Made by a program: the position numbers and the translations under genes. Of a DNA stretch of 21,792 nucleotides, positions 1 to 6,518 are shown piece after piece. The DNA is taken from positions 1 through 21,792 of the forward strand of contig CAZMSZ010000093.1 of the NCBI GenBank assembly GCA_964569055.1, given 5' to 3'. The notes under the pieces were generated by a model. It made no database searches and was not told the DNA's origin. It saw nothing but the letters and a program-made list of their open reading frames with translations. The stretch is from JAWLGW01 sp964569055. Its GTDB lineage: Bacteria; Planctomycetota; J058. The stretch's first letter is position 1, and the number at the start of each line of letters is the position of its first letter.

Positions 1-142
1 TCGCGCCATCGCGAAGCAATCGTCGCCGCTGGCGAGGCGCGAGGAGGGACAGCAACGCAGCGCATTGTGCCCGACGAGCAACGAAGCCAGCGGCGGCGAG
101 GGAGAGCGAGGGCGCGGTCCGAGTTTCGAGGCAGACCCTAGC

Positions 143-874
143 CTAGAGGGCCCGCGCCAGCGCCGGCACGCGGGCGACCGACGGCTCGAGCGCAGCGAGC
201 CAGCGCCGGTCCTCGGGCGTGAACGGCTCGAGGGTCGGGAGCGGCTCGAGGTCGGGCGCCACGAACCGGCCGCGGGCGGCGGGCTCCAGCAGCCGCTCGC
301 GGCTGTAATGCCGGAACAGCTCACCGCGCCCGTAGACCTGCGCGACGTCGGCCGCGAGGCGCTCGAGGGGCTGACCCTCGTCGAACAGGTCGAGGAAGTG
401 CGCCACGAGCTGGAACCACGCACGGGTGATCGTCTCGTGGTACCCGCGGGTAGCGGTCTCGATCAGGCCGCTGGCGCGGTTGTAGCGCTGGATCGCCGCG
501 CGCAGCCGCTCGTAGGCCGCGGGGCCGTCCCGCCGCGCGTAGGCCAGGGCGACCGCCAGGTGCGCGGCGTGGTTCCAGTCGGCGCGCGGCAGCGTGCCGG
601 CCTCGACCGCGGCGACCAGCGCCGTGACGTCCTCGGCCCAGCGCGCCGCCAGCCCCGCCGGGGCCGCCGGCGCGACCGGCTTCACGGCGCGCTTCCGCGC
701 CCGGCGCGACCGACGAACGACCCGCTCGGGCTCACGCCCGGGCGAAGGCGTCTCGACCTGCCGCGTGGCCCGGCGGGCCCGCTTGGCGGCGCGCTTCGCC
801 GCCCGCTTGGACGGCGCCGCCCGCGCCGGAGCGGCCTCGGGGCGGGCGTTGAGGGTGTCGAGCTCGAGGCACAT
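143..874 (-). CDS. Conserved protein of unknown function with basic histone-H1-like N-terminal tail
   Basis: The product is 243 aa. Residues 21-64 form a very basic, alanine-rich tail (KRAAKRAAKRARR at about 23-35, then a second Arg/Lys cluster at 51-65), resembling the AAK-type DNA-binding tails of bacterial H1-like proteins. Residues 75-200 form a compact helical domain with the signatures WNHAAHL (100-106) and GYHETITRAW (144-153), plus a conserved-looking HYS at 189-191. I recognise this His-rich pattern from widespread small uncharacterised bacterial proteins, but I cannot name a function. The frame stays open upstream to 976. I chose the ATG at 874 because an AGGAGG site lies 5 nt before it and because the upstream residues look like non-coding translation. 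There is no signal peptide or membrane segment, so it is probably cytoplasmic. It stands alone, transcribed away from the repeat region. The C-terminal domain family is fairly sure; the DNA-binding role of the tail is inference. Confidence 0.8.
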   Translation of the reverse strand: MCLELDTLNARPEAAPARAAPSKRAAKRAAKRARRATRQVETPSPGREPERVVRRSRRARKRAVKPVAPAAPAGLAARWAEDVTALVAAVEAGTLPRADWNHAAHLAVALAYARRDGPAAYERLRAAIQRYNRASGLIETATRGYHETITRAWFQLVAHFLDLFDEGQPLERLAADVAQVYGRGELFRHYSRERLLEPAARGRFVAPDLEPLPTLEPFTPEDRRWLAALEPSVARVPALARAL

Positions 875-879
875 GGCAG

Positions 880-885
880 CCTCCT
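880..885 (-). promoter_or_regulatory. Ribosome binding site AGGAGG deciding the start at 874
   Basis: The minus strand reads AGGAGG, then 5 nt, then ATG. This is a full-consensus Shine-Dalgarno sequence. It argues for the start at 874 rather than the upstream in-frame start at 976. Confidence 0.8.
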
Positions 886-1060
886 GGGGAACGCAACGTG
901 GGACGGATGGATTCGGATTCGGGAGGCGGTCGCGTCGAGCGTCACGTCGCAGCCGCGCACGCCTCGCCTTCGCCAAGCGGACGAACGCGCGCCTCTGCGA
1001 CCGCGCCCTCTGCCTTCGCTTCTTCCGTCGGGAGAAGGAGTGGGCCGCAAGCGACAGCCT

Positions 1061-1180
1061 CTCGGACTCGGATTCGGACTCGGATTCGGACTCGGATTCG
1101 GACCCGGATTCGGACCCGGATTCGGACTCGGACTCGGATTCGGACTCGGACTCGGATTCGGACTCGGACTCGGACTCGGA
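1061..1180. repeat. Tandem hexamer array, 20 units of YYCGGA
   Basis: Twenty consecutive units fit the pattern (C/T)(T/C)CGGA with no insertion or deletion: eleven CTCGGA, seven TTCGGA and two CCCGGA. All variation lies in the first two pyrimidines of the unit. Read on the plus strand, the frame TCG-GAY gives a Ser-Asp run with two Pro, and the common C/T change is silent there. It is also silent in a minus-strand Ser-Glu frame. Seventeen unit junctions form GANTC. No credible gene contains the array, so I treat it as a simple-sequence repeat. Confidence 0.9.
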
Positions 1181-1316
1181 CTGCTGTCCTGGCGCGCTAC
1201 CGCGTCAGCGGCAGCTCTTCCTTGGCGCTCTTGGCGCTCTTGGCGGTCATTCCTCAGGCGAGGGAGCCGAGCTTGCCAGCGACAGCTCTTCCTCGGCGGT
1301 CATGCAAAGTCGTGTT

Positions 1317-1340
1317 CTCGGATTCGGACTCGGACTCGGA
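1317..1340. repeat. Short second array of the same hexamer, 4 units
   Basis: Four units (CTCGGA, TTCGGA, CTCGGA, CTCGGA) repeat the motif of the larger array 137 bp away. They are preceded by the 15-bp sequence AGTCGTGTTCTCGGA, which recurs at 1349-1363. This points to repeated local duplication or slippage in the intergenic region. Confidence 0.8.
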
Positions 1341-1442
1341 CTGATGCGAGTCGTGTTCTCGGACTCCGCCTCGCTCCGCGCCCACCTGCACCCCCGGACC
1401 GGACCACGCGCCCGCGCTGTCACGTGCGCTCGCCGCGAGTGC

Positions 1443-1448
1443 TAGGCT
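1443..1448 (+). promoter_or_regulatory. Probable -10 element TAGGCT for a leaderless glycerate kinase transcript
   Basis: TAGGCT fits the bacterial -10 pattern TAnnnT and ends 6 nt before the GTG start codon, so transcription would start at or next to the start codon. No Shine-Dalgarno sequence is present. The same CTAGGCTC-CG context precedes the kinase gene at 6519. A -35 box is not clear; CTGTCA at 1417-1422 is a poor candidate with a 20-nt spacer. Confidence 0.5.
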
Positions 1449-1454
1449 CCCGCC

Positions 1455-2600
1455 GTGAAGCTGCTCGTGGCCCCCAACGCGTTCAAGGGCTCGCTGTCTG
1501 CGATCGAGGCCGCGCGGGCGCTCGCGGCGGGGTTGCGCGCGGCGCTGCCCGGGAGCGAGGTCGTCGAGCTGCCGGTGGCCGACGGTGGAGAGGGCACGGT
1601 GGCGGCGCTCGTCGCCGCGACCGGGGGGCGCACGCTGGAGGTCGACGTCAGCGGCCCCCTCGGCGAGCCGCGGCGGGCGAGCTACGGGCTGCTCGGCGAC
1701 GGCACCGTGGCGGTCGAGGTCCCCGCCGCGTCGGGGCTGGCGCTGGTGCCGCCCGCGCGGCGCGACCCGCGCGTGACGACCACCTACGGGACGGGCGAGC
1801 TGATCGCGTCGGCGCTGGCCGCTCACGGCGGGCGCCGGGTGCTGATCGGGCTGGGCGGGTCGGCGACCTGCGACGCGGGCGCCGGGCTGGCGCAGGCGCT
1901 CGGCGCGCGCCTGCTCGACGCGGACGGCCGCGAGCTCCCGCGCGGCGGCGCGGCGCTGGAGCGGCTGGCGCGGATCGACGCGAGCGCGCTGGCCGCGCGC
2001 GGGCTCGAGGTGACCGCGGCCTGCGACGTGACGAACCCGCTGTGCGGCCCCGAGGGCGCGGCCGCGGTCTACGGGCCCCAGAAGGGCGCCTCGCCGGAGG
2101 ACGTGCACCTGCTCGACCGCGCGCTGGCCCGCTTCGCCGAGGTGGCCGCGCGCGACCTCGGCCGCGCGGTGGCGGACGTGCCCGGCGCGGGCGCGGCGGG
2201 CGGCCTGGGCGCCGGGCTGCTGGCCTTCTTCGGCGCGACGCTCCGACCGGGCGCGGCGCTGGTGCTCGACGCGATCGGGTTCGACGCGCACCTCGCCGGG
2301 GCCGACCTCGTGCTCACCGGTGAGGGCCGGCTCGACGCGCAGACCTTACGCGGCAAGGGGCCGCTGGCGGTGCTCGAGCGCGCCCGCGCCCGCGGGGTGC
2401 CGGCCGTCGCGGTGGGCGGCGGGCTCGACCCCCAGGCCATGGACGCGCTGCACGCGGCGGGGTTCGCCGCGCTGGTCCCGGCGGTCGATCGACCGCTCCC
2501 GCTCGAGGCGGCCCAGGCCGAGGCGGGCGCGCTGCTCGCGCGCGCGGGCGAACGGATCGGCCGGCTGCTGCGCGTGGGCAGCCGCGGGAGCGGAGCGTGA
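1455..2600 (+). CDS. glxK: Glycerate kinase, type I (GlxK/GarK family)
   Basis: The product is 381 aa, the usual length for this family (PF02595). It phosphorylates D-glycerate with ATP, normally to 2-phosphoglycerate, feeding glycerate from glyoxylate, serine or sugar-acid breakdown into lower glycolysis in the cytoplasm. Family signatures run through the protein: APNAFKGSLSA (6-16), PVADGGEGT (40-48), GLGGSATCDAG (132-142), DVTNPLCGPEGAAAVYGPQK (191-210), PGAGAAGGLGAG (243-254) and TGEGRLDAQTLRGKGP (288-303). It starts with GTG directly behind a -10-like TAGGCT. Its TGA overlaps the GTG of the following 37-codon remnant of a 2-hydroxyacid dehydrogenase. The two would form the common kinase plus hydroxypyruvate reductase pair if the second gene were intact. 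The 2- versus 3-phosphoglycerate product is inferred from the family. Confidence 0.95.
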   Translation: MKLLVAPNAFKGSLSAIEAARALAAGLRAALPGSEVVELPVADGGEGTVAALVAATGGRTLEVDVSGPLGEPRRASYGLLGDGTVAVEVPAASGLALVPPARRDPRVTTTYGTGELIASALAAHGGRRVLIGLGGSATCDAGAGLAQALGARLLDADGRELPRGGAALERLARIDASALAARGLEVTAACDVTNPLCGPEGAAAVYGPQKGASPEDVHLLDRALARFAEVAARDLGRAVADVPGAGAAGGLGAGLLAFFGATLRPGAALVLDAIGFDAHLAGADLVLTGEGRLDAQTLRGKGPLAVLERARARGVPAVAVGGGLDPQAMDALHAAGFAALVPAVDRPLPLEAAQAEAGALLARAGERIGRLLRVGSRGSGA

Positions 2601-2710
2601 GCGCGTGGGGAGCGTGGAGCGGGCCGCGCGGCGGGCGGGTCCTGGTGGCCCGCGCCCTCCCCGGGGCGGCGCTGGCGCTGCTGCGCGAGGCCCCCGAGGT
2701 GAGCGCCTAA
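2597..2710 (+). pseudogene. N-terminal remnant of a D-2-hydroxyacid dehydrogenase (hydroxypyruvate reductase-like)
   Basis: A GTG overlapping the TGA of the glycerate kinase (GTGA) opens a 37-codon frame ending in TAA. Residues 14-35 (RVLVARALPGAALALLREAP and on) match the typical first beta strand and helix of glyoxylate/hydroxypyruvate reductases, which often begin with RVLVTRPLP..AL..L. The frame stops just where the domain would continue. The DNA beyond it belongs to the convergent CoA-binding gene, whose stop codon abuts this TAA. I read it as the 5' stub of a reductase gene once co-translated with the kinase and then deleted. The match rests on about 22 residues recognised by eye. A chance overlapping frame remains possible. 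Confidence 0.5.
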
Positions 2711-3154
2711 CTAATCCGCCGTGAACCGCCGGTGGTCGACCATCAGGCAGCGGTCCTGCACCACCAGCAGGCCGCCCTCGGCCAGGCGGCGCGCGACGTC
2801 GTCGTGGCGGATCCCGCTCTGGAACCACACCGCGCGCGGGCGCTTGGCGAGGAGGTCGTCCACGTGCTGCTCGAGGTCGCTCGGCCGCCGGAACACGTCC
2901 ACGAGGTCGAGGTCGCCCGGCACGTCCACCAGGCGGCGGTAGACGGGCTTGCCCAGGATCTCGGTGACGTCGGGGTAATAGACCGGGACGGGCACCACCT
3001 CCAGCCCGGCGCCGGCGAGGTACTCGGGCACGTAGTAGGCGGGCTGGCCCGCCTGGGCCTGGGTCTTGATCCCGAGCACCGCCACGCGCCGCAGCGAGCG
3101 CACCAGCTCGCGCACGCGGGCCTCCTCGGTGATCAGGTTCGTCTCCCAGCTCAT
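2711..3154 (-). CDS. CoA-binding domain protein, YccU-like
   Basis: The product is 147 aa, a single CoA-binding Rossmann-type domain (CoA_binding_2 family), close to the usual 135-150 aa. Family features include VAVLGIKTQ (24-32) at the nucleotide-binding loop, PAYYVPEYL (38-46), LGKPVYRRLVDVPG (67-80), DLVDVFRRP (83-91) and WFQSGIRHDDVA (110-121). It ends with VVQDRCLMVDHRR (131-143), the conserved C-terminal Cys/His segment. Proteins of this family bind CoA or related nucleotides, but a cellular role is not established. The ATG at 3154 overlaps the LarB stop (ATGA) and is preceded 5 nt away by GAGGAG at 3160-3165. It is the last gene of the minus-strand operon and ends against the convergent reductase remnant, leaving no room for a separate terminator. 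Confidence 0.9.
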   Translation of the reverse strand: MSWETNLITEEARVRELVRSLRRVAVLGIKTQAQAGQPAYYVPEYLAGAGLEVVPVPVYYPDVTEILGKPVYRRLVDVPGDLDLVDVFRRPSDLEQHVDDLLAKRPRAVWFQSGIRHDDVARRLAEGGLLVVQDRCLMVDHRRFTAD

Positions 3155-3945
3155 GACGTCTCCTCGCGCGCCTCCTCGGCCGGGGGAGGCGGACGCAGGT
3201 CGCGGTTGGTCATGGCGGCCGCGTAGCCGGCGCCGAACCCGTTGTCGATGTTGACCACGGTCAGGCCGGGGGCGCAGCTGTTGAGCATGCCCAGGAGCGC
3301 GGTCAGCCCGCCGAGCGCCGCGCCGTAGCCGACGCTGGTCGGGACCGCGATCACGGGGCGGTCCACCAGGCCGGCCACCACGCTCGGGAGCGCGCCCTCC
3401 ATGCCAGCCACGACCACGATCACGCCGGCGCGGCGGAGGTGCCGCTCGTGGGCCAGCAGGCGGTGGATCCCGGCCACGCCCACGTCGGAGACCTGCTCGA
3501 CCCGGCTGCCGAGGAGCTCGGCGGTGACCCGCGCCTCCGCGGCGACCGGGAGGTCGGTGGTCCCCGCGGCGACCACGACCACGGGTCGCGGGGGGGTGGG
3601 CGGGCGCGGTCCGCGGCGCGCGGTCACGGTGCGGGCCACCGGGTCGTGCACGGCGTCCTCGACCACCGCCCGCACGGCGGCCGCGCCGGCCGGGTCGACC
3701 CGCGTGATCAAGAGGTCGTGCTCGCGCTCCACGATCGTCGCCGCGATCGCCGCGAGCTGCTCGGGCGGCTTGCCCTGCCCGTAGATCACCTCGGGCGCGC
3801 CGCAGCGGAGCGCGCGGTGGTGGTCCACCTTGGCGAAGCCCAGGTCGCGGAACGGGAGGTCGGCCAGGCGGGTGAGCGCGTCGTGGACGGGGAGCTGCCC
3901 CGCTCGCACCGCCTCGAGCAGCTCGCGCAGGCGCTCGGGGTTCAT
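3151..3945 (-). CDS. larB: LarB, pyridinium-3,5-biscarboxylic acid mononucleotide synthase
   Basis: The product is 264 aa. LarB carboxylates nicotinic acid adenine dinucleotide and hydrolyses it to pyridinium-3,5-biscarboxylic acid mononucleotide. This is the first step to the nickel-pincer cofactor of lactate racemase and related 2-hydroxyacid epimerases or racemases. The N-terminal part carries LGFAKVDHHRALRCGAPEVI (35-54). The PurE-like C-terminal half has AGTTDLPVAAEA (127-138), DVGVAGIHRLL (154-164), AGMEGALPSVVAGLVDRPVI (180-199) and VPTSVGYGAALGGL (201-214). The NSCAPG segment contains Cys224, corresponding to the cysteine that attacks the pyridine ring, and VNIDNGFGAG (231-240) follows. 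The start at 3945 overlaps the tsaD stop (ATGA). The frame stays open upstream, but only inside tsaD. No larC or larE is in the window, so the rest of the pathway must lie elsewhere. Confidence 0.95.
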   Translation of the reverse strand: MNPERLRELLEAVRAGQLPVHDALTRLADLPFRDLGFAKVDHHRALRCGAPEVIYGQGKPPEQLAAIAATIVEREHDLLITRVDPAGAAAVRAVVEDAVHDPVARTVTARRGPRPPTPPRPVVVVAAGTTDLPVAAEARVTAELLGSRVEQVSDVGVAGIHRLLAHERHLRRAGVIVVVAGMEGALPSVVAGLVDRPVIAVPTSVGYGAALGGLTALLGMLNSCAPGLTVVNIDNGFGAGYAAAMTNRDLRPPPPAEEAREETS

Positions 3946-4991
3946 CCGGCGATGCTCGAGCGGGCCGCGGCGGGGAGCGCGAGGTCCTCCTCGCGCGGGG
4001 CGCGCCCGCTGTCGAGGAGGGCCCAGCCCAGGCCCGCCACCATGGCCGCGTTGTCGGTGCAGTAGTCGGGGTGGCTCAGCACCACCTCCAGCCCCGCCGC
4101 CGCGCCGCGCTCCTGCGCCAGCGCGCGCAGCCGCCCGTTGCGCGCCACGCCGCCGCCGAGCGCCAGGGTGCCGATCCCCTCGGCCGCGGCGGCGCGCAGG
4201 GCGCGGCTCACCAGCACCTCGCACACGGCCTCCTGGAACGAGGCGGCCACGTCGGCCACCACGATCCCGGGGAGGAGCGGCGCCTCGCGCGGCTGGTTCT
4301 GCCCGCGGGTGGCGTAGAGCACGGCCGTCTTGAGCCCGCTGAACGAGAAGTCGAGCTCGCTCCGCTTGACGCGCGTGCGCGGGAAGTCGAACGCGCGCGG
4401 GTCGCCGCCGCGCGCCGCGCGCTCGAGGGCCGGGCCGCCGGGGTAGCCGAGGTCGAGCAGCACCGCGACCTTGTCGAACGCCTCGCCCGCGGCGTCGTCG
4501 ATCGTGCGGGCCAGGCGGGTGATCTGGCCCGGGCCGTCGTAGCGATAGAGCGCGGTGTGGCCGCCGCTGGCGAGCAGCGCCACCAGCGGCGTGCGGACGG
4601 CGAGCGGGTCGAACGGGGCGCCGGGCGCCGCCATCAGGCAGGCGTAGACGTGGGCCTCGAGGTGGTCGACCGCCACGAACGGGAGCCCGCGCGCGACCGC
4701 GAACGCCCGGGCCCAGCCCAGGCCCACCACCAGGCAGTTGACCAGGCCGGGGGCCACGGTCGCCGCCACGGCGTCCACGTCCTCGGGGCGGCGGTCGGCC
4801 AGGCGGAACGCCTCGGCCGCGACGTAGCCGACCGCCTCGGTGTGCATGCGGGCGGCGATGTCGGGCACGACGCCGCCGAACGGGGCGTGGCGCTCGACCT
4901 GCGTGCGGACCGCGTTCGCGAGCACGCGCCCGTCCTCGACCAGCGCGACCGCGGTCTCGTCGCAGGAGGACTCCACCCCGAGCACCAGCAC
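3942..4991 (-). CDS. tsaD: tRNA N6-adenosine threonylcarbamoyltransferase TsaD
   Basis: The product is 349 aa, normal for TsaD (Kae1/Qri7 family). With TsaB and TsaE it transfers the threonylcarbamoyl group from threonylcarbamoyl-AMP to A37 of ANN-decoding tRNAs, an essential cytoplasmic modification. Visible motifs are GVESSCDET (5-13), APGLVNCLVVG (80-90), the metal-binding HLEAH with His110 and His114, LASGGHTAL (140-148), DDAAGEAFDK (165-174), SFSGLKTAV (216-224) and GGGVARNG (279-286). Asp313 in YCTDNAAMVAG completes the metal site. The GTG start lies one base after the protease stop (TGA-C-GTG), with GAGGG at 5000-5004 eight nt upstream. The stop overlaps larB. Placement between a protease and larB suggests a co-transcribed mixture of functions rather than a pathway operon. 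The tsaB and tsaE partners are not here. Confidence 0.97.
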   Translation of the reverse strand: MLVLGVESSCDETAVALVEDGRVLANAVRTQVERHAPFGGVVPDIAARMHTEAVGYVAAEAFRLADRRPEDVDAVAATVAPGLVNCLVVGLGWARAFAVARGLPFVAVDHLEAHVYACLMAAPGAPFDPLAVRTPLVALLASGGHTALYRYDGPGQITRLARTIDDAAGEAFDKVAVLLDLGYPGGPALERAARGGDPRAFDFPRTRVKRSELDFSFSGLKTAVLYATRGQNQPREAPLLPGIVVADVAASFQEAVCEVLVSRALRAAAAEGIGTLALGGGVARNGRLRALAQERGAAAGLEVVLSHPDYCTDNAAMVAGLGWALLDSGRAPREEDLALPAAARSSIAG

Positions 4992-4992
4992 G

Positions 4993-6426
4993 TCAGTCGC
5001 CCTCGGCGGGGGGGTCGGCGGGCGCGTCCTCGCCCTCCCCGGGCGCCTCGGCGGTCTGGCCCTCCCCAGCCGCCTGACGCGCGACCCCGCGGTGCGCGGC
5101 CTCGGCCTCGGCGACCTCGGGCGGCACGGCCGCGTCGAGCGCGCCCAGCAGGTGGATGTAGGCGGCGCGGACCTGCGGGTCCTCGCGCTGCAGCCAGCCG
5201 TTCGGCTCGGGCGCCTCGCCGCCGTTCGCCAGCGTCTTGAGCCGCTCGAGCTCCTCGTCGGCCGAGCGCCGCGCGAGCTGCACCCGCAGGCGCGGGTCGA
5301 TCGCGACCGCGATGTCGGGGAGCAGCCCCCAGCTGCGGTCCTCCTCGGGGAGCTCGCCGCGGTGGATCCGCCGCCCCTTGGGGGTGTAGTAGTACTGGGT
5401 GGTCAGCTTGAGGTCGGCCCGGCCCGCCTGGATCGGGATGATGCTCTGGACCGAGCCCTTGCCGTAGGAGCGCTCCCCCACCAGCGTCGCCACGCCGTGG
5501 TCCTGCAGCGCGCCGCCCAGGATCTCCGAGGCGCTGGCGCTGCCGCGGTCGATCAGGACGGCGGTCGGGATCGTGAGGAGCTGCCCCGCGGCGGCGCGCG
5601 TCTCGCGCATGGAGGCGCGCTCGCGGCTCCAGGTCTTCACGATCAGCGCGTCCTCGGGCAGCCAGGCGTCCGCCACCAGCGCCGCCTGCTCGAAGTAGCC
5701 GCCGGGGTTGCCGCGCAGGTCGAGCACCAGCGCGCGCATGCCCTCGGCGAGCAGGCCCTCGATCGCGCGCGTGAAGTCCTCGCTGGTGGCGGCGTTGAAG
5801 GTGGTGATCCGCAGGTAGCCCACCCCGCGCTCGCGGTCGAGCAGCGCGGCCCCCTTGACCGAGTGGATCTGGATCGCGGCGCGCTCCACGTCGATGCTCA
5901 GCGGCTGCGCCTCGCCCTCGCGCACCACGGTCAGGTTCACGCTCGTGCCGACCTCGCCCTTGAGCTCGCGCGAGGCCTCCTCGGTGGTCGCGAACTCGAT
6001 CGGCGCGCCGTCCACGGCCACGATCCGGTCGCCCGGCAGGAGCCCCGCCAGCCAGGCGGGCGTGTCCTCGATCGGCGCGATCACGATCACGTGGCCCTGG
6101 TCGACGTTGATCCAGATCCCGAGCCCGCCGTAGGAGCCGGTCGTCTCCTGGTTGAAGGCGTCCTTCTGCTCGGGCGAGTAGTAGTCGCTGAACGGGTCGA
6201 GCTCGTGGACCATGCCGCGGATCGCGCCGTCGAGGAGCTGCCCCGGCTCGGGCTCCTCGACCCAGCGCTGCTCGATCAGCTGCCGGACCTCGTGCACGCC
6301 GGCGAGGTCGTGGGCCGTCGGCGCGAACTGGGTCTGGATCCCGATCAGGGTTCCCTGGTGCACGCCGAGCACGAGCGCGGCCGCGATCACGGCGGCGAGC
6401 GCCCACGACTGATGGCCTTGGTTCAC
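4993..6426 (-). CDS. S41 family C-terminal processing peptidase (CtpA/Prc-like) with PDZ domain
   Basis: The product is 477 aa. Residues 8-26 form an N-terminal membrane anchor or signal sequence, so the enzyme should act outside the cytoplasmic membrane. An N-terminal helical segment (40-95, with ELDPFSDYYSPE) precedes a PDZ domain (about 97-180, with GGLGIWI and GLLPGDRIVAVDG). The S41 core has LRITTFNAATSEDF (205-218), LDLRGNPGGYF (235-245) and RGSASASEILGGALQDHG (294-311), which holds the nucleophilic serine. The general base Lys323 lies in GERSYGKGSVQ. The tail (about 440-477) is low in complexity and rich in Ala, Glu and Pro. The family cleaves protein C-termini with a Ser-Lys dyad, and both residues look intact. 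This is the first gene of a four-gene operon. GTG is chosen as the start because a promoter-like pair ends 6 nt before it. The substrate is unknown. Confidence 0.95.
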   Translation of the reverse strand: MNQGHQSWALAAVIAAALVLGVHQGTLIGIQTQFAPTAHDLAGVHEVRQLIEQRWVEEPEPGQLLDGAIRGMVHELDPFSDYYSPEQKDAFNQETTGSYGGLGIWINVDQGHVIVIAPIEDTPAWLAGLLPGDRIVAVDGAPIEFATTEEASRELKGEVGTSVNLTVVREGEAQPLSIDVERAAIQIHSVKGAALLDRERGVGYLRITTFNAATSEDFTRAIEGLLAEGMRALVLDLRGNPGGYFEQAALVADAWLPEDALIVKTWSRERASMRETRAAAGQLLTIPTAVLIDRGSASASEILGGALQDHGVATLVGERSYGKGSVQSIIPIQAGRADLKLTTQYYYTPKGRRIHRGELPEEDRSWGLLPDIAVAIDPRLRVQLARRSADEELERLKTLANGGEAPEPNGWLQREDPQVRAAYIHLLGALDAAVPPEVAEAEAAHRGVARQAAGEGQTAEAPGEGEDAPADPPAEGD

Positions 6427-6432
6427 GCCGTG

Positions 6433-6461
6433 ATCTTGGGCCCTCCCGGCGATCGCCGCAA
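6433..6461 (-). promoter_or_regulatory. Probable sigma70-type promoter TTGCGG-17-CAAGAT for the protease operon
   Basis: On the minus strand TTGCGG (6456-6461) and CAAGAT (6433-6438) are separated by 17 nt, the optimal spacing. CAAGAT ends 6 nt before the GTG start, so the transcript would be leaderless or nearly so. The only purine-rich stretch upstream, GGGAGGG at 6443-6449, is too far from the start to serve as a normal ribosome binding site. Neither hexamer is close to full consensus. Confidence 0.4.
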
Positions 6462-6505
6462 GGTCGGAGGAGCCGTTCGGCGTAGCGGGTCCGCGTCCTC
6501 CGGTC

Positions 6506-6511
6506 TAGGCT
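6506..6511 (+). promoter_or_regulatory. Probable -10 element TAGGCT for a leaderless kinase transcript
   Basis: TAGGCT ends 7 nt before the GTG start at 6519, in the same CTAGGCTC-CG context as the element before the glycerate kinase. There is no Shine-Dalgarno sequence. A -35 box is not obvious; TAGCGG at 6483-6488 has the right spacing but a poor match. It lies in the 92-bp divergent region shared with the protease promoter. Confidence 0.5.
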
Positions 6512-6518
6512 CGCGGGC

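Larger units (their letters stand above)
875..1454. other. Intergenic region of about 580 bp with repeats and no convincing gene
   Basis: This region separates the divergent unknown gene (-) from glycerate kinase (+). Open frames cross it, but they run antisense into the left gene or consist of translated hexamer repeat (Ser-Asp, Arg-Thr or Gly-Leu dipeptides, depending on frame). It contains two GGATTC hexamers at 909-920, the 20-unit hexamer array at 1061-1180 and a 4-unit array at 1317-1340. It also holds a 15-bp direct repeat AGTCGTGTTCTCGGA at 1308-1322 and 1349-1363, and a near-repeat CAGCTCTTCCTyGGCG at about 1212 and 1283. I see no tRNA-like or terminator-like structure. The end of the region carries the probable promoter of the glycerate kinase. 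Confidence 0.7.

Noticed and set aside
1..142. Possible minus-strand gene starting at ATG position 9 and leaving the window to the left
   Set aside because: Only three codons are visible and there is no ribosome binding site or convincing -10 element. The rest of 1-142 shows nothing I can support.
1061..1180. CRISPR array
   Set aside because: The units are 6 bp with no spacers, so it is a simple tandem repeat.
594..1445. Plus-strand open frame with a Ser-Asp repeat, possible adhesin-like protein (also an alternative frame 898-1344 with Arg-Thr repeats)
   Set aside because: Its first third is antisense to the well-supported gene at 143-874. There is no signal peptide or ribosome binding site, and the ends are low-complexity translation of GC-rich DNA. 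The repeat is reported as a DNA feature instead.
65..2323. A 752-codon plus-strand open frame
   Set aside because: It runs antisense to the unknown gene and out of frame through glycerate kinase. Its composition is Arg/Gly/Ala-rich, as expected of shadow frames in very GC-rich DNA.
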